DNA of 64,000 nt. Source: an uncultured Nitrosomonadales bacterium. GTDB lineage: Bacteria > Pseudomonadota > Gammaproteobacteria > Burkholderiales > Methylophilaceae. The stretch lies in NCBI GenBank assembly GCA_913048465.1, contig CAJWVO010000008.1, positions 1 to 64,000 of the forward strand, in the 5' to 3' direction. Positions 45,049-55,124 of the stretch are shown here, piece after piece (the first letter of the stretch is position 1; every line of letters starts with the position of its first letter). The translations under genes and the position numbers were made by a program. Under the pieces are notes generated by a model. That model did not search any database. It was not told the DNA's origin and saw only the letters and a program-made list of their open reading frames with translations.

Positions 45049-46027
45049 TTTGAAAATCAACATAATTGGTGGTGGAATTATTGGTTGTATTCAAGCGATT
45101 GAATTAAACAAGTTGGGCCACCAAGTGACAATTTATGAGAAAGATACAATTGGCTCAGGGTCATCAATTTACGGAGCTGGTATCTTATTTCCACTTCTTC
45201 CTAATTATTATTCATCCGAGGTGTTTGACTTAATAGATAAATCTAAGAAATATTATTTAGAATTGAGTGAAATACTTAATTCACAATTTGACATTAATAT
45301 CGAATATTTAAGATCAGGAATGACCGTTATCCTTGATGATTTAAGAGATATTGAGTTATGGTTAATAAAAAATAAATTATCATTTTCAACAGAAAAATTT
45401 AGATCATCTAACGCAATTACGATAGATGATGTGTATCAGATCAATCCAAAAAAATTAATCCTAGGCCTGCAAAAATATCTAGATTATCTTGGGATACAGA
45501 TTCTTGAAAATAATTTGATTAGTACTGACTTGAAGAGTAATTTTATTGATATTAATGGAAAAAAAATTTCAGGCGATAAGTTTATTTTAGCCTCAGGTGC
45601 TTGGACTCAGGACTTAGATAATGATATGCGAGATAAAATCTTCCCAGTCAGAGGCCAGCTCATCGAATATAAAAATACCAATCATATTCAACTTGACCAT
45701 ATTTTATTCAAAGATGGTTTTTATCTTCTACAAAGAAAGAATGGTGCATTAATTGCAGGGAGTACATTAGAAAATGTTGGTTTTGATGATAATTTAACCG
45801 ATCAAGATTTAGAGTTGCTTAAGAAAAATGCGGAGAAAATTATTCCGGAATTATGTGAACTTGAAGTTATAAATCATTGGTGTGGATTTAGGCCTGGCTC
45901 AAAGGATAACATTCCCATTATTGTTCAGGATAAAAAAATAAAGGAAAAATTTTATAACGTTGGTCATTATAGATACGGAATCTCAATGGCTCCAGCATCA
46001 GTAAATAAATTAATTAGTTTATTTTGA
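45038..46027 (+). CDS. thiO: Glycine oxidase ThiO / FAD-dependent D-amino-acid oxidase
   Basis: A 329-residue flavoenzyme with the FAD-binding INIIGGGIIGCIQAIEL head and GSGSSIYGAGILFP, then RGQLIEY and a GFRPGSKDNIPI tail. In thiamin synthesis ThiO oxidises glycine to dehydroglycine for the thiazole. No other thi gene is in the window, so other amine or D-amino-acid substrates are possible. It overlaps the antiporter gene by 11 bases; a TTG start at 45050 would remove the overlap. Confidence 0.8.
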   Translation: MENNLKINIIGGGIIGCIQAIELNKLGHQVTIYEKDTIGSGSSIYGAGILFPLLPNYYSSEVFDLIDKSKKYYLELSEILNSQFDINIEYLRSGMTVILDDLRDIELWLIKNKLSFSTEKFRSSNAITIDDVYQINPKKLILGLQKYLDYLGIQILENNLISTDLKSNFIDINGKKISGDKFILASGAWTQDLDNDMRDKIFPVRGQLIEYKNTNHIQLDHILFKDGFYLLQRKNGALIAGSTLENVGFDDNLTDQDLELLKKNAEKIIPELCELEVINHWCGFRPGSKDNIPIIVQDKKIKEKFYNVGHYRYGISMAPASVNKLISLF

Positions 46028-46495
46028 TGATGTTTCCCAGTCACCAGATTTACCACCTGTTTTTTTTAATAGCTTAATATCGGTTATTCGCATATCTTTA
46101 GAAATACCTTTACACATGTCATAAATCGTGAGTAAAAATGAATTCACAGCAACTAAGGCTTCCATCTCCACCCCAGTTTTATGAGAAGTTTTGACACTGG
46201 CGAATGCTTCAATTATTAAATTTTCTTCCTGGAGGTCAAAATTGATATCAATGTAATCTAAGGGAATTTGATGACATAATGGAATAATAGCCTCAGTCAT
46301 TTTTGCAGAATTTATTCCCGCTATTTTAGCTACTGTAAATACATCCCCCTTTTTTATTGAATCTTTTTTGATGGCTTCTAAGATTTCTGGTGTAATGTGA
46401 ATAACTCCAGATGCTAATGCGGTGCGAGTTGTTGTCTTTTTATCAGAAATATCAACCATAGTTGCATTTCCATTTTTATCTAAATGAGTTAGCAT
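46019..46495 (-). CDS. moaC: Cyclic pyranopterin monophosphate synthase MoaC
   Basis: A 158-residue cytosolic enzyme of molybdenum-cofactor synthesis. Motifs MVDISDKKTTTRTALA, KIAGINSAKMTEAIIPLCH and KTGVEMEALVAVNSFLLTIYDMCK (catalytic Lys/Asp) are intact. It stands alone, overlapping thiO by nine bases at its 3' end; moaA is not nearby. With MoeB at 1.4 kb it shows the cell makes molybdopterin. Confidence 0.97.
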   Translation of the reverse strand: MLTHLDKNGNATMVDISDKKTTTRTALASGVIHITPEILEAIKKDSIKKGDVFTVAKIAGINSAKMTEAIIPLCHQIPLDYIDINFDLQEENLIIEAFASVKTSHKTGVEMEALVAVNSFLLTIYDMCKGISKDMRITDIKLLKKTGGKSGDWETSSK

Positions 46496-46521
46496 TAAGT
46501 AAGCTCCTTATAGAGTATCGG

Positions 46522-47949
46522 ATGAATTTACCCAAAAATTTTTTTATAATTTTTCTAATATTTAGCCACCTATCATGGGCTAATAATTTACCTGATCTGG
46601 GCGAGTTTAGTGATCAATTTATCTCTCCATATCAAGAAAAAATGATAGCTAGGGAAATATTATATCAAGTTCATTCTAGTCCAGAGGTAGTTCAGGATGA
46701 AGAAATAAATGATTATCTTAATTACCTTGGGGACAAACTAGTATCAAACAGCGATGCTCCGCAAAAAGACTTTACTTTTTTTGTGTTAAAAGATGACGCT
46801 ATAAATGCTTTTGCAATGTTAGGAGGCTTAATCGGAGTTCATACGGGTTTATTTATAAGCGCAGATAACGAGTCTGAGATAGCAAGTGTCCTTGGGCACG
46901 AAATTGCTCATGTGACTCAAAAACATTTGCAAAGAGTCATTGCCAAACAAGATAGGGATAAGTATAAAAGTATTTTTTTACTTGCATTAGGTCTGTTAGC
47001 TGCAAGATCAAATCCTCAAGCAGCTGCGGGTGCGATGATGGCATCACAGGCGATGAACATACAGAATTTTTTAGATTATACCAGGGAGCATGAGCAAGAA
47101 GCTGACCGTATTGGCATCGATATCTTGTATAAGTCTGGATATAACGTTGGTTCGGCTGTAGATTTCTTCAATACTCTTCAAAAGGGAAGCAGATATTCTT
47201 CTTCTGCTCCTTCTTACTTGAGAACGCATCCAATAACCTCAGATCGTATTTCAGATATCAGCGATCGTTTAAAGGATTATCCCTACAGATACACCAATAA
47301 TAGTAACTATTTTCATTTTATTCGTGGAAAAGTTCGAGCTCTATACTCGAATGAGAACAACATAAAAACTTTTGAAAAAAATATTAAAAATAAAACTTAT
47401 GTTAACTTGGAGGGGGAGCAATATGCCCTAGCTCTTGCTTACCTAAAAGATAAAAAAATTAATGATGCAGAAAAAATATATTCCAATTTACTAAAAGAAA
47501 AAAATCCTCTCATTGATAATCTTAAGATTGATATTCTATTGCAAAAAAATGAGTTTGCAGAGGCCAAGCAAGAACTCGAAAAGCTTTTAATAAAACAACC
47601 TTTCTATAGAGCGTTTGTTTATCGTTTGGCTGAGGTAAATCTATCCTTGGGTAATTATTCTGAGGTGAAAGAGATGATAGAGCAATATATCTTTAAATAC
47701 AGGTCTGATCCAAATTTGTATAAGTTTTTGGCGAAAGCATTCAAAGGTCTGAATAAGGATATCGAGTACCATGAAAATATGGGTGAGTATTTTTATTATC
47801 AATACAACTTAAAGGATGCCATTGTCCAATTCGGTATTGCAAAGAATATACGAAGTAATGATTTTTATGCTAAGTCCCGAGTCGAATCGAGATTAAAACA
47901 ACTTCAAGCAGAACAAATAATGCTGGAAGAGGGAAGAAAAAACAAATAA
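46522..47949 (+). CDS. M48 metalloprotease with TPR repeats (BepA-like)
   Basis: About 475 residues. Signal peptide (MNLPKNFFIIFLIFSHLSWA), M48 domain with LGHEIAHVTQKH (HExxH) and third ligand in EHEQEADRIG, a hydrophobic hinge AMLGGLIGVHTGLF, then C-terminal TPR repeats (about 300-475). This is the BepA/YfgC layout of periplasmic proteases that supervise LptD and barrel assembly. I chose ATG 46522 for the signal peptide; a longer in-frame start at 46462 would overlap moaC. Confidence 0.9.
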   Translation: MNLPKNFFIIFLIFSHLSWANNLPDLGEFSDQFISPYQEKMIAREILYQVHSSPEVVQDEEINDYLNYLGDKLVSNSDAPQKDFTFFVLKDDAINAFAMLGGLIGVHTGLFISADNESEIASVLGHEIAHVTQKHLQRVIAKQDRDKYKSIFLLALGLLAARSNPQAAAGAMMASQAMNIQNFLDYTREHEQEADRIGIDILYKSGYNVGSAVDFFNTLQKGSRYSSSAPSYLRTHPITSDRISDISDRLKDYPYRYTNNSNYFHFIRGKVRALYSNENNIKTFEKNIKNKTYVNLEGEQYALALAYLKDKKINDAEKIYSNLLKEKNPLIDNLKIDILLQKNEFAEAKQELEKLLIKQPFYRAFVYRLAEVNLSLGNYSEVKEMIEQYIFKYRSDPNLYKFLAKAFKGLNKDIEYHENMGEYFYYQYNLKDAIVQFGIAKNIRSNDFYAKSRVESRLKQLQAEQIMLEEGRKNK

Positions 47950-48055
47950 CTAATAATAAGTTTTATTTATCAAAAATATAATAATAATTAATTATACATA
48001 TATAAAATAATCGCCTAAAATACAAACTCAATTTATTTTTATTAGGAGAGTTCGT

Positions 48056-48622
48056 ATGTCTTCATTAATTAATACACAAGTAAAACCATTTAAAGCACAA
48101 GCTTTTCACAATGGTAAATTTGTTGAAGTAACAGAAGAAACATTAAAAGGGAAATGGAACGTTTTCGTATTCTATCCAGCTGACTTTACATTCGTTTGTC
48201 CAACTGAGCTTGGTGATGTAGCTGATCACTACGAAGAGCTTCAGAAGATGGGTGTTGAAGTGTACAGTGTATCTACAGATACTCACTTTACTCACAAAGC
48301 ATGGCATGACGCTTCAGAAACCATCAAAAAAATTACATACCCAATGCTAGGTGATCCAACAGGTGCAATTTCAAGAAACTTTGACGTGATGATCGAAGAA
48401 GAAGGGCTTGCATTAAGAGGAACTTTTATTATTGATCCTGATGGCGTTATCAAAACAGCTGAAGTGAATGATCTAGGTATCGGTCGATCAGCAGCAGACC
48501 TTGTTAGAAAAGTACAAGCTGCACAACATATTGCTGCAAATCCTGGACAAGTATGTCCAGCATCTTGGAAACCAGGTGCTGAAACTCTTGAACCATCTCT
48601 TGATCTTGTAGGTAAGATTTAA
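48056..48622 (+). CDS. ahpC: Alkyl hydroperoxide reductase subunit C (AhpC)
   Basis: A 188-residue typical 2-Cys peroxiredoxin that reduces H2O2 and organic peroxides. Peroxidatic Cys48 lies in [12 protein letters not shown] and resolving Cys167 in GQVCPASW. A strong TTAGGAG ribosome site precedes the ATG. Codon use is less A/T-extreme than its neighbours, as expected of a highly expressed gene. A terminator-like hairpin separates it from ahpF. No OxyR site is obvious. Confidence 0.98.
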   Translation: MSSLINTQVKPFKAQAFHNGKFVEVTEETLKGKWNVFVFYPADFTFVCPTELGDVADHYEELQKMGVEVYSVSTDTHFTHKAWHDASETIKKITYPMLGDPTGAISRNFDVMIEEEGLALRGTFIIDPDGVIKTAEVNDLGIGRSAADLVRKVQAAQHIAANPGQVCPASWKPGAETLEPSLDLVGKI

Positions 48623-48630
48623 TTTAATTT

Positions 48631-48659
48631 GGGACTTGGTCTAAACTGAGTCCCTTTTT
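48631..48659 (+). terminator. Hairpin terminator/attenuator between ahpC and ahpF
   Basis: GGGACT (48631-48636) pairs with AGTCCC (48649-48654); inner pairs extend the stem to about ten with a four-base loop, followed by TTTTT (48655-48659). It lies nine bases after the ahpC stop and 19 before ahpF, so it likely lowers read-through. Confidence 0.8.
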
Positions 48660-48678
48660 CAATTTTTAGAGGAACATT

Positions 48679-50235
48679 ATGGCTTTAGATCAAAATATTA
48701 AAAATCAATTATCAACTTACATGGCTAAGATTGAAAATCCCATTGAGATTGTATATTTTGAAAATGAAAGCGATAAGTCTGCTGAAATGGTCGATTTATT
48801 GACAGAAGTAGACACGATGTCTTCAATGATTTCGATCAAAAAGGGAGAGTACTCAACCCATAGAAGTCCTTCATTCCAAGTTAACCAGCCTGATTATGTA
48901 ACCGGAATCGTTTTCGCTGGCATCCCTATGGGCCATGAATTTACTTCATTCATCTTGGCTATCTTGCAGGTAGGAGGATACCCTTTAAAAATTGAAAAAG
49001 AATTAATTGAGCAGATTAAATCAATAAGTGGCTTATATAAATTTGAGACTTATATTTCTTTGAGTTGTCATAACTGCCCTGATGTTGTTCAGGCTTTAAA
49101 TGTCATGTCCCTTCTTAATCCAAATATCACACACACGATGATTGATGGCGATGTCTATCAAGACGAAGTCAAAAATAAAAAAATCATGTCTGTGCCGACC
49201 ATTTTTTTAAACAATGAAGAGTTTTATCAAGGTCGAATGGAGTTAGAGGAGATTGTTGCTAAAATTGATTCTCGCAGTGATTCTATTGAATCAGAAAAAT
49301 TAAATAAAAAAGAAGATTTTGATGTTCTGATTGTTGGTGGTGGCCCTGCCGGAGCTTCTTCAGCTGTTTATTCAGCAAGAAAGGGAATTAAAACAGGCAT
49401 AGTGGCTGAGAGATTTGGCGGACAAGTCATGGATACGCTTGGTATCGAAAATTTTATTTCAGTCAAGGCAACAGAGGGCCCTAAACTTGTTAAGGCGCTT
49501 GAGGAGCATGTGCTCGATTATGAGGTTGATGTAATGAATCACCAGCGAGCGAAGAAAATTCATATTTCCAAAAATAAAGAGGAAAAATTTGAGCTAGAGT
49601 TAGAAAATGGGGCTAAATTAAAATCCAAGACATTAATCTTATCAACTGGGGCAAGATGGAGAGAGCTTGGAGTTCCTGGAGAAACAGAATTTAAAGGAAA
49701 AGGGGTAGCTTACTGTCCTCACTGTGATGGTCCTTTATTTAAGGGTAAACATGTTGCAGTTATAGGGGGTGGAAATTCAGGCGTTGAGGCAGCAATTGAT
49801 TTAGCTGGTATTGTTGGTCACGTCACCTTATTTGAATTTATGCCCGATTTAAAAGCTGATCAGGTCTTACAAGATCGATTATATTCATTGAAAAATGTTG
49901 ATGTGATCTTAAATGCCCAGACCAAGGAAATTTTTGGTGACACAAAAGTCTCAGCAATTAAATACATAAATAGATACTCACAGGAAGAGAAAGAGCTTGC
50001 TCTGGAAGGGGTATTTATTCAAATTGGCTTGATTCCAAATACGGATTGGTTAAAAGATGATATTAAATTAAGCCAGTATGGAGAAATAGAGGTCAATGAT
50101 CATGGTGAAACTTCTGTTCCAGGAATTTTTGCTGCGGGTGATGTGACGACCGTTCCATATAAACAAATTATCATTGCCATGGGTGAGGGATCAAAAGCAG
50201 CCCTTGGGGCTTTTGATTATCTGATCAGAAACTAA
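48679..50235 (+). CDS. ahpF: Alkyl hydroperoxide reductase subunit F (AhpF)
   Basis: A 518-residue flavoprotein disulfide reductase regenerating AhpC with NAD(P)H. It has an N-terminal double-thioredoxin domain with CHNC (Cys130/Cys133), FAD-binding [15 protein letters not shown], a second redox CPHC (about 345-348), and NADH-binding [17 protein letters not shown]. Full length, so not a plain thioredoxin reductase. The ATG has a GAGGAA site. Confidence 0.98.
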   Translation: MALDQNIKNQLSTYMAKIENPIEIVYFENESDKSAEMVDLLTEVDTMSSMISIKKGEYSTHRSPSFQVNQPDYVTGIVFAGIPMGHEFTSFILAILQVGGYPLKIEKELIEQIKSISGLYKFETYISLSCHNCPDVVQALNVMSLLNPNITHTMIDGDVYQDEVKNKKIMSVPTIFLNNEEFYQGRMELEEIVAKIDSRSDSIESEKLNKKEDFDVLIVGGGPAGASSAVYSARKGIKTGIVAERFGGQVMDTLGIENFISVKATEGPKLVKALEEHVLDYEVDVMNHQRAKKIHISKNKEEKFELELENGAKLKSKTLILSTGARWRELGVPGETEFKGKGVAYCPHCDGPLFKGKHVAVIGGGNSGVEAAIDLAGIVGHVTLFEFMPDLKADQVLQDRLYSLKNVDVILNAQTKEIFGDTKVSAIKYINRYSQEEKELALEGVFIQIGLIPNTDWLKDDIKLSQYGEIEVNDHGETSVPGIFAAGDVTTVPYKQIIIAMGEGSKAALGAFDYLIRN

Positions 50236-50841
50236 TTAAATTATATTTTCTCTTTGTAAGTCTTTTATGAGATTAATGGTAATGGCTCTTTTGGATTTGA
50301 GCGACCACTCGTCCAGAGCTTGAAATGTATTAATCAAGGTGTGAAGATCTCGCCTTAGGTGACGAAGACAGTAATTGATCACCTTGTCCTCAATGTGGTA
50401 ACCGTTTTCTTGCGACTTAATTTTTATGATTTGAAATTTATCTTCATCTGTAAGCGGGGATAGATTAAGAACCAAACCCCATTTTAATCGGCTATGTAAA
50501 TCCTCATCAATTCCATTGAGTTCGTCTGGTGATCGATCGCAGGTGATAATGAGCTTCTTGTTTTGCGATTTGATGTCATTTATTAACATGAAGAGCTCTC
50601 TGTACTGATCATGGTTGAATTGTTGTATATCTTCAATTTTCTTGATATTGGTATTAGTTAAGGAATCTATTAAATGACTTTTTCCTGATCCTTCAGGACC
50701 CCATAAAAAAACAAGTTGCGTTGAATCTGAATCATTATTAAATGCCTCAAGAGATGAGACAATTTCAATATTTTTTCCAGCAACAAAATTTGCAAAATTT
50801 TTTTGTGGCACGGGAAGAATGTTTAGTAACAATTGATCCAT
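50236..50841 (-). CDS. hda: DnaA regulatory inactivator Hda
   Basis: A 201-residue DnaA-paralogue AAA+ protein that with the sliding clamp stimulates ATP hydrolysis by DnaA to prevent over-initiation. An N-terminal clamp-binding motif QLLLNI (3-8), Walker A GPEGSGKS (48-55) and the DLHTLINTFQALDEWS sensor region are visible; there is no DNA-binding domain IV. Its end directly abuts ahpF. Divergent from purM, as in many proteobacteria. Confidence 0.9.
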   Translation of the reverse strand: MDQLLLNILPVPQKNFANFVAGKNIEIVSSLEAFNNDSDSTQLVFLWGPEGSGKSHLIDSLTNTNIKKIEDIQQFNHDQYRELFMLINDIKSQNKKLIITCDRSPDELNGIDEDLHSRLKWGLVLNLSPLTDEDKFQIIKIKSQENGYHIEDKVINYCLRHLRRDLHTLINTFQALDEWSLKSKRAITINLIKDLQRENII

Positions 50842-50914
50842 GAAATATATCTTGGTAAATAAAAATGAGTTAAAATTCAGTAATAAATAATTCTACTACA
50901 AGCCAGGAAATCAA

Positions 50915-51964
50915 TTGTCTGAAAAAAAAACTATTCCCAATAAAATTGACTATAAATCTTCCGGTGTCGACATTGATGCGGGAGAGAGTTTGGTTGAAAG
51001 AATCAAGCCATTTGCCAAAAAAACTTCTAGACAAGAACTCTTAGGTTCGATTGGTGGGTTCGGATCACTTTTTGAAATTCCATCTGGATATAAAAACCCC
51101 TGCATGGTATCTGGAACAGATGGCGTTGGAACAAAACTAAAACTTGCAATTGAATTAGATCAGCACAATACAATCGGACAGGACCTAGTTGGAATGTGTG
51201 TAAATGATATTTTAGTGCAGGGGGCAGAGCCTTTATTCTTCTTAGATTATTATGCTTGTGGAAAGCTTGAGGTTGACCAGGCAGCGAGTGTAATTGAGGG
51301 TATTGCAAGAGGCTGCGAGTTATCAGGATGTTCATTAGCCGGGGGTGAAACAGCTGAGATGCCTGGTATGTACAATGAGGGCGATTATGATTTGGCTGGC
51401 TTTGCTGTCGGGATAGTTGAAAAGAATGAAATCATTGATGGAAGAGATATAAAAGATGGCGATGTGTTACTAGGCTTGAAATCATCAGGACCACATTCCA
51501 ACGGGTATTCATTGATAAGAAAAATTATTGAAAGTCATGGTATTAATATTCATGATCAAATTGGCGAACAAACTATCGCCACCCTGTTGATGGAGCCGAC
51601 TCGTCTGTATGTCAAATCAATTTTAAACTTGAAAAAAGAAGTAAAAATCAAGGCAATGTCACATATCACAGGAGGTGGATTAACTGAAAATCTTCCCAGA
51701 AGCTATCCTAATTCTTTTAAAGCACAGATCGATCCTAAAAGCTGGAAGATGCCTTCGATATTTGAATGGATTATGGAAAAAGCAAATCTAAATATTGAAG
51801 AAATGTATCGAACTTTCAATTGTGGTATCGGATTTGTTGTTATAGTCGACTCATCAGATGTACCTATGGCTAGAGAAATACTTGAAGCTAATGGCGAAGA
51901 AGTAACTCAACTCGGACAAATTGAAAAGCGAGAGTCGAATGAGAATTTGGTCACTTATATTTAG
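50915..51964 (+). CDS. purM: Phosphoribosylaminoimidazole synthetase PurM
   Basis: A 349-residue purine enzyme closing the imidazole ring of AIR. Signatures [53 protein letters not shown] and [15 protein letters not shown] are intact. It starts with TTG (50915), preceded by AGGA; no in-frame ATG precedes the conserved N-terminus. purN, its common partner, does not follow; instead a DUF3108 gene overlaps its 3' end. Confidence 0.97.
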   Translation: MSEKKTIPNKIDYKSSGVDIDAGESLVERIKPFAKKTSRQELLGSIGGFGSLFEIPSGYKNPCMVSGTDGVGTKLKLAIELDQHNTIGQDLVGMCVNDILVQGAEPLFFLDYYACGKLEVDQAASVIEGIARGCELSGCSLAGGETAEMPGMYNEGDYDLAGFAVGIVEKNEIIDGRDIKDGDVLLGLKSSGPHSNGYSLIRKIIESHGINIHDQIGEQTIATLLMEPTRLYVKSILNLKKEVKIKAMSHITGGGLTENLPRSYPNSFKAQIDPKSWKMPSIFEWIMEKANLNIEEMYRTFNCGIGFVVIVDSSDVPMAREILEANGEEVTQLGQIEKRESNENLVTYI

Positions 51965-52631
51965 CCTACTACTTAGTCACTCTATCCTTGCTAAGGATTT
52001 ACCTAATTCAATTAACATTACATATGATCTAAGTTTTGAAAAGAAATCTCTGGGCTCTATTGATGTTAAATACAGGAAAGATAAGAATCGATATAAGATA
52101 ATTGCATCATCAAGTTTCCTTGGTGCCATGAACCTTTTAGGAAACTATCAATTGATTAGCAGCGGTCATATCAAAGGTAATCATTATTTCCCGGATTCGA
52201 TTGTGCGAAAAAATTTAAAAAAGGATAAACAAACAATAACGACAATTGATTACAAAAAAGAACTAATTCAAATACAAAGTGAAAAAAAATCAAAGGAATA
52301 TCAATTAAAAAAAGGGACTCAAGACGTATTGAGTTATTTTTTTGAGTTTAATGGTTTTGAGATGTTAGAAGAAAATCATTCATTTTTTATCTTAGACTCC
52401 CATGAGTATAAAAAATATACGTACCGAAAAATTAAAGAAGAAAATCTTAAAATAAATGATCGATTTATAGAATGCATCAAATATCAGGGGAGAGTGAATG
52501 ATGAAGAATTGACACATGATATTTGGCTTTCAAAAAAAAATCATATCCCAGTGAGAATTATCACACCCACGCCAATTGGGCTGGTGGTTGACCAGGTAAT
52601 CTCAAAAGGGAATATCTTTAACTTATTGTGA
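51939..52631 (+). CDS. DUF3108 exported protein
   Basis: About 230 residues with a signal peptide ([18 protein letters not shown]) and a beta-rich body: [20 protein letters not shown] and DVLSYFFEF, then [18 protein letters not shown]3108 proteins are periplasmic and commonly follow purM/purN in betaproteobacteria; the function is unknown. I chose ATG 51939, which begins the signal peptide, giving 26 bases of overlap with purM. Confidence 0.82.
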   Translation: MRIWSLIFSLLLSHSILAKDLPNSINITYDLSFEKKSLGSIDVKYRKDKNRYKIIASSSFLGAMNLLGNYQLISSGHIKGNHYFPDSIVRKNLKKDKQTITTIDYKKELIQIQSEKKSKEYQLKKGTQDVLSYFFEFNGFEMLEENHSFFILDSHEYKKYTYRKIKEENLKINDRFIECIKYQGRVNDEELTHDIWLSKKNHIPVRIITPTPIGLVVDQVISKGNIFNLL

Positions 52632-52641
52632 GCCCAATATT

Positions 52642-53904
52642 GTGAATATATTTTTATTTAAAAAGATTTCATCCGCACTTCAAGATCATCTAAATTCAGA
52701 GTATCCAGCAGATTCCAATCTCAGTTATTTTTTTAAGAATAATACTAATTTGGGCGTCAAAGAAAGAAGCGAGGTTGCAGAGACATACTACGGGATCATT
52801 CGAAATAAGCTCTTATATGAAAACCTAATGCAATCAAGCCAGCCAGAGAATTTAGTCGTTGCGCACTTGATCATCGAGAAAAGTTATTCCGATGAAGAGA
52901 TTAAGGTTCTATCCCCAGACTTTACTATTTCATCGCAAGCCATAAAAGATAAATTAAAGAAAATAAGTGATCTATGGATCCGCTATAGCCTGCCTGAATG
53001 GATCTTTCGTAAGTTAGCAGTATCATATGATGAAAAAAAAATAAAACTAGTGCTTAATAAATTAACCTCACCGTCTTATCTTGACGTCAGGGTTAATACA
53101 ATAAAAGAAAAATCTAGAGAAGTTATAATTAAGAACCTTAAAGATAATTTATCAATCAATCCAAAAAAAATAACTGCGTCAAATCTAAGCCCAATTGGAG
53201 TTCGTCTGCCTAGAGGATCGCAAATACAAAACTTACCAATTTTTAAAGATGGTTTAATAGAGGTTCAGGACGAGGGAAGTCAAATTTTATCCTTCATAGT
53301 TGATGCTAATAGAAAACATATGGTGGCAGATTTTTGTGCAGGGGCAGGTGGAAAAACTCTTGCTCTTGGGGCGATGATGTCTGGTTCAGGCCGTCTTTAC
53401 GCATTTGATGTGAATGATAAAAGGTTAACGAATTTGAGAAAAAGATTAAAACGATCTGGACTCTCTAATACTGTGTGCCATCATATCAATAATGAAAATG
53501 ATATCCGTATTAAGAGATTGCGGGGAAAGTTTGATCGAGTTCTGGTTGATGCTCCTTGCTCTGGGCTTGGAACAATTAGAAGAAATCCAGATCTTAAATG
53601 GAAACATGACCTGGATTCTATTTTTGAGATGCAAAAAAAACAATTAAATATTCTCACGGCAGCTTCTAAATTAACTAAGTTAGGCGGAAGACTTATTTAC
53701 GCGACCTGCAGCTTTATGCCAGAGGAAAACGAAGATGCTGTAAATAGTTTTTTAGAAGATAATTCAGGTTTTAAGGTCATGAGCATTCAGCCCATACTCG
53801 ATAAGTATGATATTGCAGTAAGTACAGGCGACTTTTTCAAAACTAAATTTGACGAGCATGATATGGATGGATTTTTCGCAGCTGTATTAGAGAGAGTGAA
53901 CTAA
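52642..53904 (+). CDS. RsmB/NOP-family RNA m5C methyltransferase (second copy)
   Basis: A 420-residue SAM methyltransferase with an N-terminal RNA-binding region and a Rossmann domain: VADFCAGAGGKTLALG (motif I), DAPCSGLGTIRRNPDLKW (Cys) and YATCSFMPEENEDAV (catalytic Cys). It differs from the rsmB of the def-fmt operon and is the type usually seen after DUF3108 in betaproteobacteria; its RNA target is not known. It starts with GTG (52642) and overlaps the next gene by one base (TAATG). Confidence 0.9.
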   Translation: MNIFLFKKISSALQDHLNSEYPADSNLSYFFKNNTNLGVKERSEVAETYYGIIRNKLLYENLMQSSQPENLVVAHLIIEKSYSDEEIKVLSPDFTISSQAIKDKLKKISDLWIRYSLPEWIFRKLAVSYDEKKIKLVLNKLTSPSYLDVRVNTIKEKSREVIIKNLKDNLSINPKKITASNLSPIGVRLPRGSQIQNLPIFKDGLIEVQDEGSQILSFIVDANRKHMVADFCAGAGGKTLALGAMMSGSGRLYAFDVNDKRLTNLRKRLKRSGLSNTVCHHINNENDIRIKRLRGKFDRVLVDAPCSGLGTIRRNPDLKWKHDLDSIFEMQKKQLNILTAASKLTKLGGRLIYATCSFMPEENEDAVNSFLEDNSGFKVMSIQPILDKYDIAVSTGDFFKTKFDEHDMDGFFAAVLERVN

Positions 53905-55124
53905 TGAGGACGCTTAATCAAAGGATTGGTATAGCAGTTATTTTAGCCATTCTATTGGGCCTTATTTTTCGTCAATATCAATCATTTCAGTTGGTTGAAT
54001 TTGTTACCCCAATCTTAGAATTAATTGGTGAAGTCTTTATTCTGCTGCTCAAGATGATCATGGTCCCTTTAATCTTCTTTTCATTAACAAGTAGTATTTC
54101 CTCTTTGAAAAAAAATAAAAGCTCTCAGCTATTGTGGAAGGGGGCTATATTTTATTATTTGTCGACGATGGTTGTTGCAGTCATCTTGATGATGGTTGTA
54201 ATGAATTTATTTCAAGACAACCTGGGAGGAAGTCAGTTCGTGTTAGAAGGCAATGAGCCCCAGTCGATATTCAATTCTGTAGAAACACACTCAGTTAAAG
54301 ACTCCATTAAGTCACTCATAAAGAATCCATTTGAGGCATTATCACAAGGAAATATAATGGCCGTCGTTATTTTTGCGATATTTTTTGGTATAGCGTTGAG
54401 GTCAGATAATGAACATGTCAAGAAAGTAAAAATATGGGTGGATGGGATTTTTGAAGTGGTAATGAATATAGTCAATAGCATTATGAAGATCGCCCCAGTG
54501 GGAGTATTTGCTTTACTAAGTCTTCTGATTATCCAACAAGAATTAAGTATGTTTTATCAGATTGGTTATTTTATTGTCCTTGTTATTGGGGTCATAACAT
54601 TCCATGGGGTAATATTTTTACCACTACTTTTAAAAGTATTTTCAAACGAGAGCATAAAAAGTTTTTGGCAGGGTATCAAAAATGTGCTTATAACGGCTTT
54701 CGCCACAAGCTCATCCGCAGCAACCCTTCCAGTGACCATGAGTACCCTAGAAAATGATTTCAAGCTAAATAAAAAGGTCTCTCGATTTATGCTTCCATTG
54801 GGAGCGACCATAAATATGGATGGGACTGCACTTTATGAAGCCGCGGTGGCGTTATTTGTAGCCAGTATGGTTGGGGTAAATCTGGGCTTGTATGACCAAA
54901 TTTTTCTAGTCTTTTTAGCAATGGCAGCCTCTATTGGAGCTCCAGCTATTCCGAGTGCAGGGATGGTAACCTTGGCCATCGTGCTCAGTGCTCTAAATCT
55001 TCCTGTGGAGTATGTGGCAATCTTTATCCCAATAGACCGACTTATTGATACGTTTCGAACCACTGTGAATGTGGAGGGAGATGTTATTGGTGCCCTAATT
55101 ATAGATAAGCACTTTAAGTCTTAA
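53904..55124 (+). CDS. Dicarboxylate/amino-acid:cation symporter (DAACS family)
   Basis: A 406-residue inner-membrane transporter with eight or more helices. Conserved segments: KMIMVPLIFFSLTSSI, the re-entrant loop TAFATSSSAATLPVTM, GATINMDGTALYEA and the C-terminal IDRLIDTFRTTVNVEGD. These define the GltP/DctA/SstT family for glutamate, aspartate or C4-dicarboxylates. Coupled to the preceding methyltransferase. The substrate cannot be fixed from sequence. Confidence 0.93.
   Translation: MRTLNQRIGIAVILAILLGLIFRQYQSFQLVEFVTPILELIGEVFILLLKMIMVPLIFFSLTSSISSLKKNKSSQLLWKGAIFYYLSTMVVAVILMMVVMNLFQDNLGGSQFVLEGNEPQSIFNSVETHSVKDSIKSLIKNPFEALSQGNIMAVVIFAIFFGIALRSDNEHVKKVKIWVDGIFEVVMNIVNSIMKIAPVGVFALLSLLIIQQELSMFYQIGYFIVLVIGVITFHGVIFLPLLLKVFSNESIKSFWQGIKNVLITAFATSSSAATLPVTMSTLENDFKLNKKVSRFMLPLGATINMDGTALYEAAVALFVASMVGVNLGLYDQIFLVFLAMAASIGAPAIPSAGMVTLAIVLSALNLPVEYVAIFIPIDRLIDTFRTTVNVEGDVIGALIIDKHFKS

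Noticed and set aside
47950-48055. Possible OxyR site and promoter upstream of ahpC
   Set aside because: The spacer is almost pure A/T; no spaced ATAG/CTAT pattern could be distinguished from background.
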